Positions 6,965-13,200 of a DNA stretch of 13,200 nucleotides are shown in pieces. Location of the stretch: the NCBI GenBank assembly GCA_003697085.1, contig RFFU01000016.1, forward strand, positions 1 through 13,200. The letters are read 5' to 3'. How positions within the stretch are numbered: the stretch's first letter is position 1; every line of letters begins with the position of its first letter. The stretch is from Candidatus Hydrogenedentota bacterium (GTDB lineage Bacteria; UBA8481; J006). The translations under genes were made by a program, and so were the position numbers. The notes under the pieces were generated by a model. The model ran no database searches and was not told the DNA's origin. It worked only from the letters and a program-made list of their open reading frames with translations.

Positions 6965-6988
6965 CCCGCGGTCCCCGGGGAATTACGC

Positions 6989-8623
6989 TTACCTCTTCAC
7001 GCCCTTCAAAAACGATTTTCCTAATTGACTCCAGAAAGATTGGTTGCGTTCGAGATTTTCCAACGGCGCTCGTTTTTCCGCCTCGTTGATATCCCGCCAC
7101 CCTCGCCGCACCGTCCCGCGTATCACCACCTCGCCGTCTCGAATCCAGTACTCCCCCGTCACACTCTCCTTCGCCTCGCTCGGCTTCTCGACGACGTCCC
7201 TCCCTTCGTCTCGAAACCCTCGCGCCAAAATCTCCTTCACGTATTTGCCGATCCAGGAGTAACGCTTCGGACCCGACCTCTGCCGGAAAGCTTCGACATA
7301 AATCGGAGGGCCAACCTGCTTTTCGGCGGCCCGTTCGCTTGAGTTCTCTTTCTCCGCCGGCTTCTCCTCCTCCGCCTTCTTCCCAACAGTGGCCGATTCG
7401 GAACCGGCGACCTCTTCCCTCCTCCCCGGCTTCTTCCTCGTTTCATCACGTCGATGCTGCCGCGATCGTTGCCGCGCTACCTCCGTCCGCTTTTCCCGCA
7501 CTTCTTCTTTCCGCGCTTCCCGCATCCGCGGCGCTTCCCTCCGCGGTGCCTTCCGCGTTTCCTTCTTCGCTACTTTCCTCTGCTCCCGCTTCGTTCTCTT
7601 CGCCGGCTCCGCTTTCCCTTTCTCCTGCCCCTTTCCCTTCCCACGAACCGTTCGCTTCTTCTCCCCTCCCCACTTCGGCTCCTTCCGCTCGGGCCCGAAG
7701 GCCATCCAGATCGAGGCGCGGTGCTGGGCGTCGAGGCCGCGTTGCGCGGGCACGAAGGCGTAATCGATTCGCATCTTGTCGAGATGGAAGCCGACGCCGA
7801 CGGCGGTATGAACCTTCCCCGCGCGCGGCCCCGAAACCCCCGCGCGGAACGTCAGCATTCTCGTCAACGCCGCCTCGATCCCTCCCGTGAACTCCCAATC
7901 CGCGTCGTTGGATTTGGCGGCATCCGCTCCGACGAAGAGCCGTCCGTTCCAGAACCGCTTGCCGACGCCTGCGCGGAAGGTTCGCGGCAACGCGAACGTC
8001 TCGCGCACAAACCGTAACTTGCCGAAGAGATTGGACCCGCTCAGGCCAATCGCCAGCGATCGGTCCTCGTTCTCCCAGAGTACTCCGAGATCGGCACTGA
8101 AGGTCTGATCCGTGAAGCGATCGAGACGTTCGTTGAGATACTTCCCCGTCACGCCGATCCGAAGCCGCTCGGTCAATCGCAGGCCGGCTGTGACTGCGGC
8201 GAGATCATCGCCGGTCTGAATCTTTCCGAGGGTGCGTCCGGTCGCGTCGGTCTTGTCGATCGAGCCGTAATCGACGTTGGTGTAAGCGATACCGAGGATG
8301 ATCCGATCGGCGACGGGTTGAGCGAAACCGATCAAGTTCACGGCGATGTCGGCGAAGGACTGGACGCGGGAGAGCGAAATCTCGCGCCGTCTCAAATCCG
8401 CCAGCCCGGCCGGATTCGTCCAGAGCGATTCGACTCCGCCGCCCGTCGCCGCCGAGAGATCGGCCAGCGCGGCCGTACGGGCGGTAATGGCGTCACGAAG
8501 GATCGGGGCGGCGCTGGTTCCGGCTCGGCTCGCCGGGGTCGCTCCGACCGGCGCAACCGCGAGGAGCGCTAGGGAAAGGAAGAGAAACAGGCCCGGACCG
8601 GACCGCCGGAAGCGGCTTCTCAT
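6989..8623 (-). CDS. PorV/PorQ-like outer-membrane protein with basic linker and extra C-terminal domain
   Basis: The 544-residue product starts at ATG 8623. An Arg-rich n-region and hydrophobic core (GLFLFLSLALLAVAP) form a signal peptide cleaved near residue 28. Residues 29-309 show the PorV/PorQ pattern: AARTAALADL-type opening, GVESLWTNPAGLA at about 64-76, then alternating beta strands (IILGIAYTNVDYGS, LRIGVTGKYLNERLD, TFRAGVGKRFWNGRL) as in an outer-membrane barrel. Residues 310-438 are a highly charged, Lys/Arg/Glu-rich linker. Residues 439-544 (from PPIYVEAF) form a small domain; its YVKEILARGFRDEGRDVVEK and TGEYWIRDGEVVIRG resemble FlgO-like domains, a tentative match. PorV in type IX secretion binds the C-terminal signals of cargo at the outer membrane. 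The ATG overlaps the TGA of the giant repeat protein (ATGA), so the two are co-translated. The open frame upstream of 8623 lies inside that gene and is not used. Confidence 0.85.
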   Translation of the reverse strand: MRSRFRRSGPGLFLFLSLALLAVAPVGATPASRAGTSAAPILRDAITARTAALADLSAATGGGVESLWTNPAGLADLRRREISLSRVQSFADIAVNLIGFAQPVADRIILGIAYTNVDYGSIDKTDATGRTLGKIQTGDDLAAVTAGLRLTERLRIGVTGKYLNERLDRFTDQTFSADLGVLWENEDRSLAIGLSGSNLFGKLRFVRETFALPRTFRAGVGKRFWNGRLFVGADAAKSNDADWEFTGGIEAALTRMLTFRAGVSGPRAGKVHTAVGVGFHLDKMRIDYAFVPAQRGLDAQHRASIWMAFGPERKEPKWGGEKKRTVRGKGKGQEKGKAEPAKRTKREQRKVAKKETRKAPRREAPRMREARKEEVREKRTEVARQRSRQHRRDETRKKPGRREEVAGSESATVGKKAEEEKPAEKENSSERAAEKQVGPPIYVEAFRQRSGPKRYSWIGKYVKEILARGFRDEGRDVVEKPSEAKESVTGEYWIRDGEVVIRGTVRRGWRDINEAEKRAPLENLERNQSFWSQLGKSFLKGVKR

Positions 8624-11394
8624 CGGATCACCACCAGTTTCCCGACGCGTCGTTCGGCGCCGTTCTCCAATACATAGACGTACACGCCCGAAGCGACGGC
8701 GCGACCGGCGGCGTTCCGTCCGTCCCATCGCACGGTGTTGGCGCCCGCCGCCACGAACGCCTCGTCCACCAACCTTCCGTCTCCCGTGTAAATCCTCACC
8801 CGCGTTCCGGAGGGCAGATTGGCGAAAGTGACATACTGGTGCCCCGCTGCACTGTTCGGCTCGAACGGGTTCGGATAGACGGTAACGGAGTTCAGGTCAT
8901 TGACAGCCGCTCCTCCCGCGATCGAGAAGATCGTCAGATGGTCCACCTCGACCGTGACCCAGTTGTTCACCGGATCGACCACACTCCCAGGTTCGACGTT
9001 CCATCGCCCGAGGTCCTCGTCGAGTCGATAGATTTGCAAATTTTGTTCGCGAATCTTCGTTCCGTCGACGATTCCGTCCTGATCGGCATCGGGATAAGTG
9101 ATCCGAACCTCGATGCTCCTCTTCAAGGAATGCTGCTCTTGGCCGCCGATTCTGACGAGGAACTGGTGTTCGGAACGCACCTGCTCGTTGGTCGCCGTGG
9201 AAAGGGACGTGAGGTTGCGGACGTCTCCGAGTTCGTTGTTGGCGATCGCAATCAGCGGCGGCAAGGCCGGCGTGTCGCTGAGGGCGTTAAAGTTCTCCAC
9301 CGTGATCTTGGCGGTATCGGGGAAGAGGGAGGCGGGAGCGATCAGCATCCCGATCGTTCCATTCTCCGGTTGATTCGCAACAAGGAGGCGGCTGTCGGCT
9401 CCCGTTGAGAGAATCACTCCGGCCACGAAGGTCTCCGCCGAGACCTCGAAGACCATCCGCAATTCGGCATCCTCGACCTTGTTGTAAACGAAGCGGGCGA
9501 ATCCGCTCACGATCGTCTCCGAGCGGCTGGTGAAGTCGCCCGTGCCGCCGGTGAACGAGAGCAGGCGGACGGGCACGAGAAGTTCGAGGTCGGGGATCGT
9601 GTCGCCGAAGCGATCGAGGAAGGTGACGAGGAAGAGCGTCGTATCGGTAAAGGGCGTCGCGTCGACGTGGAGGAGCGCGATGGGCGAGGAGAGTTCGAGC
9701 ACGGCGGTATCGAGCGCGAGATCGGCCGCGTCGAAGAGATCTCGATAGGTAACCGTCAGCGTCTCGCCCAACCGAGCCTGAATCACTCCGTCCTCAACCC
9801 CCGGCGTATCGCTCACCTCGAACGACAACCCGACGACATTGCGGAAAACGCCCGAGGTGTCGGTCGTCTCGGTCAACTCCACCGTCTCGGTATCCCCGCG
9901 CGCTGCGTCGATGATCGTAACGCTCACGGTATCCGGGGAGCGCGGATCGACGTTCGCGTTGGGATCGGTCAGGACCGCCACGACGGAATCTCCCGGAGCA
10001 TAGATCGCCTTTTCGAAGGAGAGCGCGGACGTGGAGAACGTCATCACGAAGGTACCGGCGACCGTGGCGCTGTCGGAGGGAGCGTCCGGATCGCGATAGG
10101 TCACCGAGAAGGTATCGCCGGCGCCGATCATCAGAATCCCGTCTTCAAGGTTGGCACCACGCGTATCGGAAAGCCGCAAGCCGGCCGCATTCGTGAATCC
10201 TCCCGTCGCCGCCGCCGTCTCGGTCAAAACGACCGTCTCGGTATCCCCCGTCCCCGGAACGAAGACGGTCACGGCGACCGTCTCGACCGCCAACGCCAGA
10301 AGATTCTGATCGAGATCGATCACGGTGATGACGAGCCGATCCGCCACGACGTAAGTCTCCGCATTCAGACTGATCGCGCTCGGCGTGGGATCGGGCACGA
10401 TCGTCGCGGTGTCCAGAGCGGTTTCCGAACCGTCATACGCATCGGTGTACTCCGCTCGAATTTCGTCTCCGACCTGCACGAGAAGGTTCCCATCCCCGTT
10501 TGTCGGAAGGCCGACCTTTATCAGCGGCAAAAGCCCCGTGAAGATGCCGCTCGTCTCCCCTGTCTCCGTCAAAAGCACCGTCTCGCTGTCGGTGGTCGTG
10601 GGGTCCCGGAGAATCACGGTCACGGTTTCGGCGAGGCGCGGGCGACGGTTCCGGTCGGGATCGGAGAGCGTAATCGAGACGGTCTCGGACGGCGTGTAGG
10701 TCGCCTGATTGAGAAGCAAAAGCGACGGCGTCGCGCGGCGCACCGTCGGCACGCTCGTCTCCGCCGAATCCGCCACGCCGTACGGATCGGCGTAGAGCGC
10801 CCGAACGGTATCGCCGATCCCGATCAGAAGAATCCCGTCCTCCGCCGTTCCGCCGCGCGTATCGGAGACGGCGATCCCGGCGAAGGTGAATTGTCCCGAA
10901 CTGTCGGCCGTCTCCGTCAAAACGACCGTCTCGGTATCGGCCCCGAGCAGGCTCGTGAGTATCACGTTGAGCGTATCGCCGACGAACGGCGCGCGATTCA
11001 TATCGGAATCGACGACGGTCACGACCAGCACGGAGTCGGGGGCGGTCAACGGCGTCGCGATCGCAATCGTTCCCGTCGAGGGAACTTCCGACACAAAGAC
11101 CGTATCGAGCGAGGCATCCGTGTCGTATCGCGCCACGATCGAGTCGCCGAATCCGGCCGTCAATATCCCGTCTCCCGGCCCGGACCCCCGCGTATCGCTG
11201 AGGAAGATCCCCTTCGAGACGAACCGCGGGGAAGAAAGCCCATCCTCGGTCAACGTGACCACTTCGGTGTCGCCTGATCGGACCGTGACGAGAACGGCGT
11301 TGACCGTCTCAACGAGCAGCGGGTTCCGATTTCGATCGGTGTCGACGAGAACCGCAAAGACGCTGTCCCCCGCCCGATAGGTTCCGGGCGGATT
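8620..11394 (-). CDS. giant Ig-like repeat surface protein, C-terminal part with FlgD-like/T9SS-type sorting domain
   Basis: This is the part of the giant gene downstream of the in-frame TGA at 11397-11395; the frame is the same as upstream. It encodes the rest of repeat 6, then repeats 7-10 of about 116 residues (for example DTETVVLTETADSSGQF, LSDTRG, ED/GDGIL, GDT-x-x-x-x-Y-x-D). From about 9684 a non-repeat region of some 260 residues follows, including a calcium-loop-like DADQDGIVDG at about 9061-9092. The last 93 residues (8901-8623) are a FlgD-Ig-like/T9SS type A-like C-terminal domain: SVTVYPNPFEPN, VRIYTGDGRLV, ANTVRWDGRNAAGRAVASGV. The first possible internal start, GTG 11262, has no Shine-Dalgarno and lies mid-repeat, so independent translation is unlikely. 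The protein is probably exported and surface-anchored or released. The TGA stop overlaps the PorV-like start. Confidence 0.82.
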   Translation of the reverse strand, partial: NPPGTYRAGDSVFAVLVDTDRNRNPLLVETVNAVLVTVRSGDTEVVTLTEDGLSSPRFVSKGIFLSDTRGSGPGDGILTAGFGDSIVARYDTDASLDTVFVSEVPSTGTIAIATPLTAPDSVLVVTVVDSDMNRAPFVGDTLNVILTSLLGADTETVVLTETADSSGQFTFAGIAVSDTRGGTAEDGILLIGIGDTVRALYADPYGVADSAETSVPTVRRATPSLLLLNQATYTPSETVSITLSDPDRNRRPRLAETVTVILRDPTTTDSETVLLTETGETSGIFTGLLPLIKVGLPTNGDGNLLVQVGDEIRAEYTDAYDGSETALDTATIVPDPTPSAISLNAETYVVADRLVITVIDLDQNLLALAVETVAVTVFVPGTGDTETVVLTETAAATGGFTNAAGLRLSDTRGANLEDGILMIGAGDTFSVTYRDPDAPSDSATVAGTFVMTFSTSALSFEKAIYAPGDSVVAVLTDPNANVDPRSPDTVSVTIIDAARGDTETVELTETTDTSGVFRNVVGLSFEVSDTPGVEDGVIQARLGETLTVTYRDLFDAADLALDTAVLELSSPIALLHVDATPFTDTTLFLVTFLDRFGDTIPDLELLVPVRLLSFTGGTGDFTSRSETIVSGFARFVYNKVEDAELRMVFEVSAETFVAGVILSTGADSRLLVANQPENGTIGMLIAPASLFPDTAKITVENFNALSDTPALPPLIAIANNELGDVRNLTSLSTATNEQVRSEHQFLVRIGGQEQHSLKRSIEVRITYPDADQDGIVDGTKIREQNLQIYRLDEDLGRWNVEPGSVVDPVNNWVTVEVDHLTIFSIAGGAAVNDLNSVTVYPNPFEPNSAAGHQYVTFANLPSGTRVRIYTGDGRLVDEAFVAAGANTVRWDGRNAAGRAVASGVYVYVLENGAERRVGKLVVIR

Positions 11395-11397
11395 TCA
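11395..11397 (-). other. in-frame TGA interrupting the giant repeat gene
   Basis: The codons before it read ITLVDSA and those after it NPPGTYRAGDSVF, which continue the same repeat in the same frame without loss of residues against the neighbouring repeats. A single-base change from TGG, CGA or GGA would restore Trp, Arg or Gly. TGA works as an ordinary stop at 2919-2921, 6198-6200 and 8622-8620, each in a four-base overlap with the next gene. A changed genetic code is therefore not supported. It is a nonsense mutation, a sequence error, or, least likely, a readthrough site. Confidence 0.8.
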
Positions 11398-13200
11398 CGC
11401 GGAATCGACCAGGGTGATCATCCCCGCGGACGGCGGGATCGTGTCGATCAAGGCCGTGGAGAACGGCGCATCGGCCGGTGTGTTCGGGTCTTGATAGTCC
11501 ACGCGGATCGTGTTCCCGATCATGACGTAAAGCCGGCCGTCGCCCGAGAGAGAATCGGAGAGAAGTGAGGAGAGGAAGAGACCCGTGTCATCGACGAACG
11601 TGAACGACGTGCTCGAGGTTTCCCGCAGAAGACGCTCTTCCGTCTCCCCCGTGTTCGTGTTCGTCACCGTCACCGTAATGGTATCCCGAACACCGGGATG
11701 GCGATTCTCGTCGCGGTCCACGACGGTCACGAACGCCGTCTCGGCCAGCGGATAGAGAGCACGATCGAACAAGACCTGGGAGGTCATCGGGGAATCGATC
11801 GTGAGGACGGAGTCGGAAGCGAAATCGAGGAAGACCGGATCGCGGTACTCCGCCTGAATCGTGAAGTTTAATCCCGCGGTCAGAACGGTATCCCCCACCA
11901 CGGCCGGAAAGGCGGTATCGGAGAGAAGAAGCGGCGCGGGCAGCGTGAAGATCGCCGAGGTCTCGGTCGTTTCGACGAGCGTGAAGACCTCGAAGTTGTT
12001 CTCGACGGCCGCACCCGTCGGATCGCTCACGAGCAGCCGGCGCAAGGTGATCGTCTCCGCTGCATACGGGTCGGTGTTTCGATCCATGTCGTGAACGATG
12101 ACTTGCAGCGTATCGAAGACGGTGTAGTTCGTTCGATCGAAACGGATCGATCCCTGCGAGGGCGTGATTCCCATCTGAGCGGTGTCGCTTTCCACCGTCA
12201 CCGGCAGCGGATCGGCGTAAAGAACCTCGATCGTATCGCTGTTCGAGGCGAAGAATTTCCCGTCTCCGGGCACGACGACACCGGTATCCGTGAAGACAAG
12301 CGCATTCGACGTGAAGGTCAACGACGTGGAATCGGTCTCCGTCAAGAGAAGACTCTCCGAATCACCGGTTCGCGGATTCTGCACCGCGACGCCGAGGGTG
12401 TCCTTCCCGCGCGGATCGAGGTTTCGGTCCCGATCGAAGACCGTGATCACGACGCTGTCGGTCTGGAGATAGGAGTCGCGATCGAAGGCGACGGTCCCCG
12501 CCTTCGCCAGGGTATCGACCGAAGCCAACGCCGAAGCCGAATCGGTCGGATCCACGGCATCGACGTAAACGGCGGTGAAGGTATCTCCGAGAGCGACGAG
12601 CAGCGCGCCGTCGTTCGAGGCGAACCCCGTCGTGTCGGAAATCCGCGCTCCGGCCGCGTTCGAAAAGACGCCCGAGGTCTCACTCGTCTCCGTCACCAAC
12701 ACCGACTCCGTGTCGTTTCGCGTTTCGGAAACGAGGGAAACGGAGAAAGAATCGAGGACCAGCGGATTCCGATTCCGGTCCGGGTCGGTGACAATCACGA
12801 CGACCCGCGTTTCCGGCGCGTAGGAGGAGCGGTCGAAGGCGAGAGAAGAGTTGCGCGGCGACCGCGCGATCCCCGCCGTATCCGTCGAGGAATCGAAGGG
12901 CGTCACGGCATCGACATACCGCGCCGTGATCGCGAAGACCTGCCCCGTGAAGAGAATCCCGTCGTTGATTCTCACGCCGATCGTATCGGAAAGCGGCAGG
13001 CCGGTGGTGTTGCGAAAGATGCCCGAGTCGGCCGCCAGTTCCGTAAGGACCAGCGTCTCCGAATCCCCCGTGTTCGTGTCGAAGACGGTCGCCGAGACGT
13101 TCTCGATGAGCGCGCCGCTGAGGTTCTGGCCGGTGTCGCGCACCTGTACGAAGACGAGCGAATCCATCGCGAAGACCGAAACCGCGTTCCCGTTTCCGTC
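11395..13200 (-). CDS. giant Ig-like repeat surface protein, N-terminal part in window, 5' end beyond edge
   Basis: The minus-strand frame is open from the right edge to a TGA at 11397-11395, about 600 codons. It contains the end of one repeat, four complete repeats and the start of a sixth. Each runs as a hydrophobic strand with FDR-x-x-Y, a D-x-D-x-N-x-x-P loop (DPDRNRNP, DRDRNLDP, DMDRNTDP, DRDENRHP), a T-G-D-S/T-E strand, a ET-x-x-TS-x-x-F strand, an LSDT turn, and a GDT-x-x-x-x-Y-x-D strand. This reads as a beta-sandwich (bacterial Ig-like) array; the exact family is not assigned. The sequence upstream of the first ATG at 13167 is still repeat-like, so the true start and the expected signal peptide lie to the right. 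The protein breaks off at VDSA in mid-repeat, which is why this is taken as one gene with the downstream part. Possible roles are adhesin or surface layer. Confidence 0.82.
   Translation of the reverse strand, partial: DGNGNAVSVFAMDSLVFVQVRDTGQNLSGALIENVSATVFDTNTGDSETLVLTELAADSGIFRNTTGLPLSDTIGVRINDGILFTGQVFAITARYVDAVTPFDSSTDTAGIARSPRNSSLAFDRSSYAPETRVVVIVTDPDRNRNPLVLDSFSVSLVSETRNDTESVLVTETSETSGVFSNAAGARISDTTGFASNDGALLVALGDTFTAVYVDAVDPTDSASALASVDTLAKAGTVAFDRDSYLQTDSVVITVFDRDRNLDPRGKDTLGVAVQNPRTGDSESLLLTETDSTSLTFTSNALVFTDTGVVVPGDGKFFASNSDTIEVLYADPLPVTVESDTAQMGITPSQGSIRFDRTNYTVFDTLQVIVHDMDRNTDPYAAETITLRRLLVSDPTGAAVENNFEVFTLVETTETSAIFTLPAPLLLSDTAFPAVVGDTVLTAGLNFTIQAEYRDPVFLDFASDSVLTIDSPMTSQVLFDRALYPLAETAFVTVVDRDENRHPGVRDTITVTVTNTNTGETEERLLRETSSTSFTFVDDTGLFLSSLLSDSLSGDGRLYVMIGNTIRVDYQDPNTPADAPFSTALIDTIPPSAGMITLVDSA

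Larger units (their letters stand above)
9685..13200 (-). repeat. tandem array of about ten Ig-like coding repeats (~350 bp period)
   Basis: The D-x-D-x-N-x-x-P codons recur near 12780, 12430, 12085, 11710, 11335, 11003, 10655, 10308 and 9957, a spacing of about 330-375 bp, or 116 residues on average. The protein repeats are diverged, but short DNA stretches are still identical; for example the 23 bases at 10223-10245 and 10916-10938 match exactly. This suggests some recent exchange between units. The array continues beyond the right edge. Confidence 0.8.

Noticed and set aside
6611-6985. CRISPR array
   Set aside because: The repeated units are short palindromes with irregular spacing and a long direct repeat, not constant repeats with unique spacers of equal length, and no cas genes are present.
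7339-7890. Pro/Ser-rich open frame on the plus strand
   Set aside because: It is the complement of the Lys/Arg/Glu-rich linker of the PorV-like protein; low complexity keeps several frames open.
9667-11277. 536-residue open frame on the plus strand
   Set aside because: It is antisense to the repeat array, is very rich in Arg, Gly and His, and resembles no protein. Its length follows from the GC-rich, repetitive codon pattern of the real gene on the minus strand.
11395-11397. Recoded TGA (Trp as in code 4 or Gly as in code 25)
   Set aside because: Both residues would fit the repeat, but TGA ends three other genes here in four-base overlaps, where readthrough would enter a wrong frame.

Overview
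The window is GC-rich, densely coded bacterial DNA. It suggests a Gram-negative organism of the Fibrobacteres-Chlorobi-Bacteroidetes (FCB) side of the tree or a related candidate phylum. The reasons are a PorV/PorQ-type outer-membrane protein with a signal peptide, a giant secreted repeat protein ending in a FlgD-like/T9SS-type C-terminal sorting domain, and AAA ATPases of the PF09820 and AAA_14/DUF4143 kinds that are abundant in such genomes. No rRNA, tRNA, CRISPR array or insertion sequence was seen. The phylum is an inference; the protein families are read from the translations.

Left part (1-5289): a PF09820-type AAA ATPase runs off the left edge on the minus strand. A candidate promoter region separates it from a plus-strand pair: a DUF342/FapA-family beta-helix protein and a translationally coupled 361-residue protein I do not recognise. 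They converge on a minus-strand pair, a 211-residue conserved hypothetical followed by a Yip1-family membrane protein. The 211-residue gene has a perfect 12-bp GC-rich hairpin in its leader, ending exactly at its Shine-Dalgarno sequence.

Middle (5348-6988): a patch of decay and repeats. It holds a remnant of an AAA_14/DUF4143 ATPase (internal deletion, frameshift, truncation), an MNT-type nucleotidyltransferase gene that looks intact, and its HEPN partner broken by one frameshift. Next comes a roughly 375-bp non-coding stretch of short palindromes flanked by two copies of a 72/73-bp direct repeat.

Right part (6989-13200): a minus-strand surface-protein operon. The giant protein has at least ten tandem Ig-like repeats of about 116 residues, most with an Asp/Asn-rich D-x-D-x-N-x-x-P loop, then a sorting-type C-terminal domain. 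It is read first, and its stop codon overlaps the start of a PorV-like gene by four bases. The PorV-like protein has a very basic linker and an extra C-terminal domain. The natural reading is a secreted adhesin or surface-layer cargo made together with its own outer-membrane sorting partner. One in-frame TGA at 11395-11397 interrupts the giant gene without changing frame. It is either a nonsense mutation or a sequence error, because TGA is used as a normal stop elsewhere in the window.
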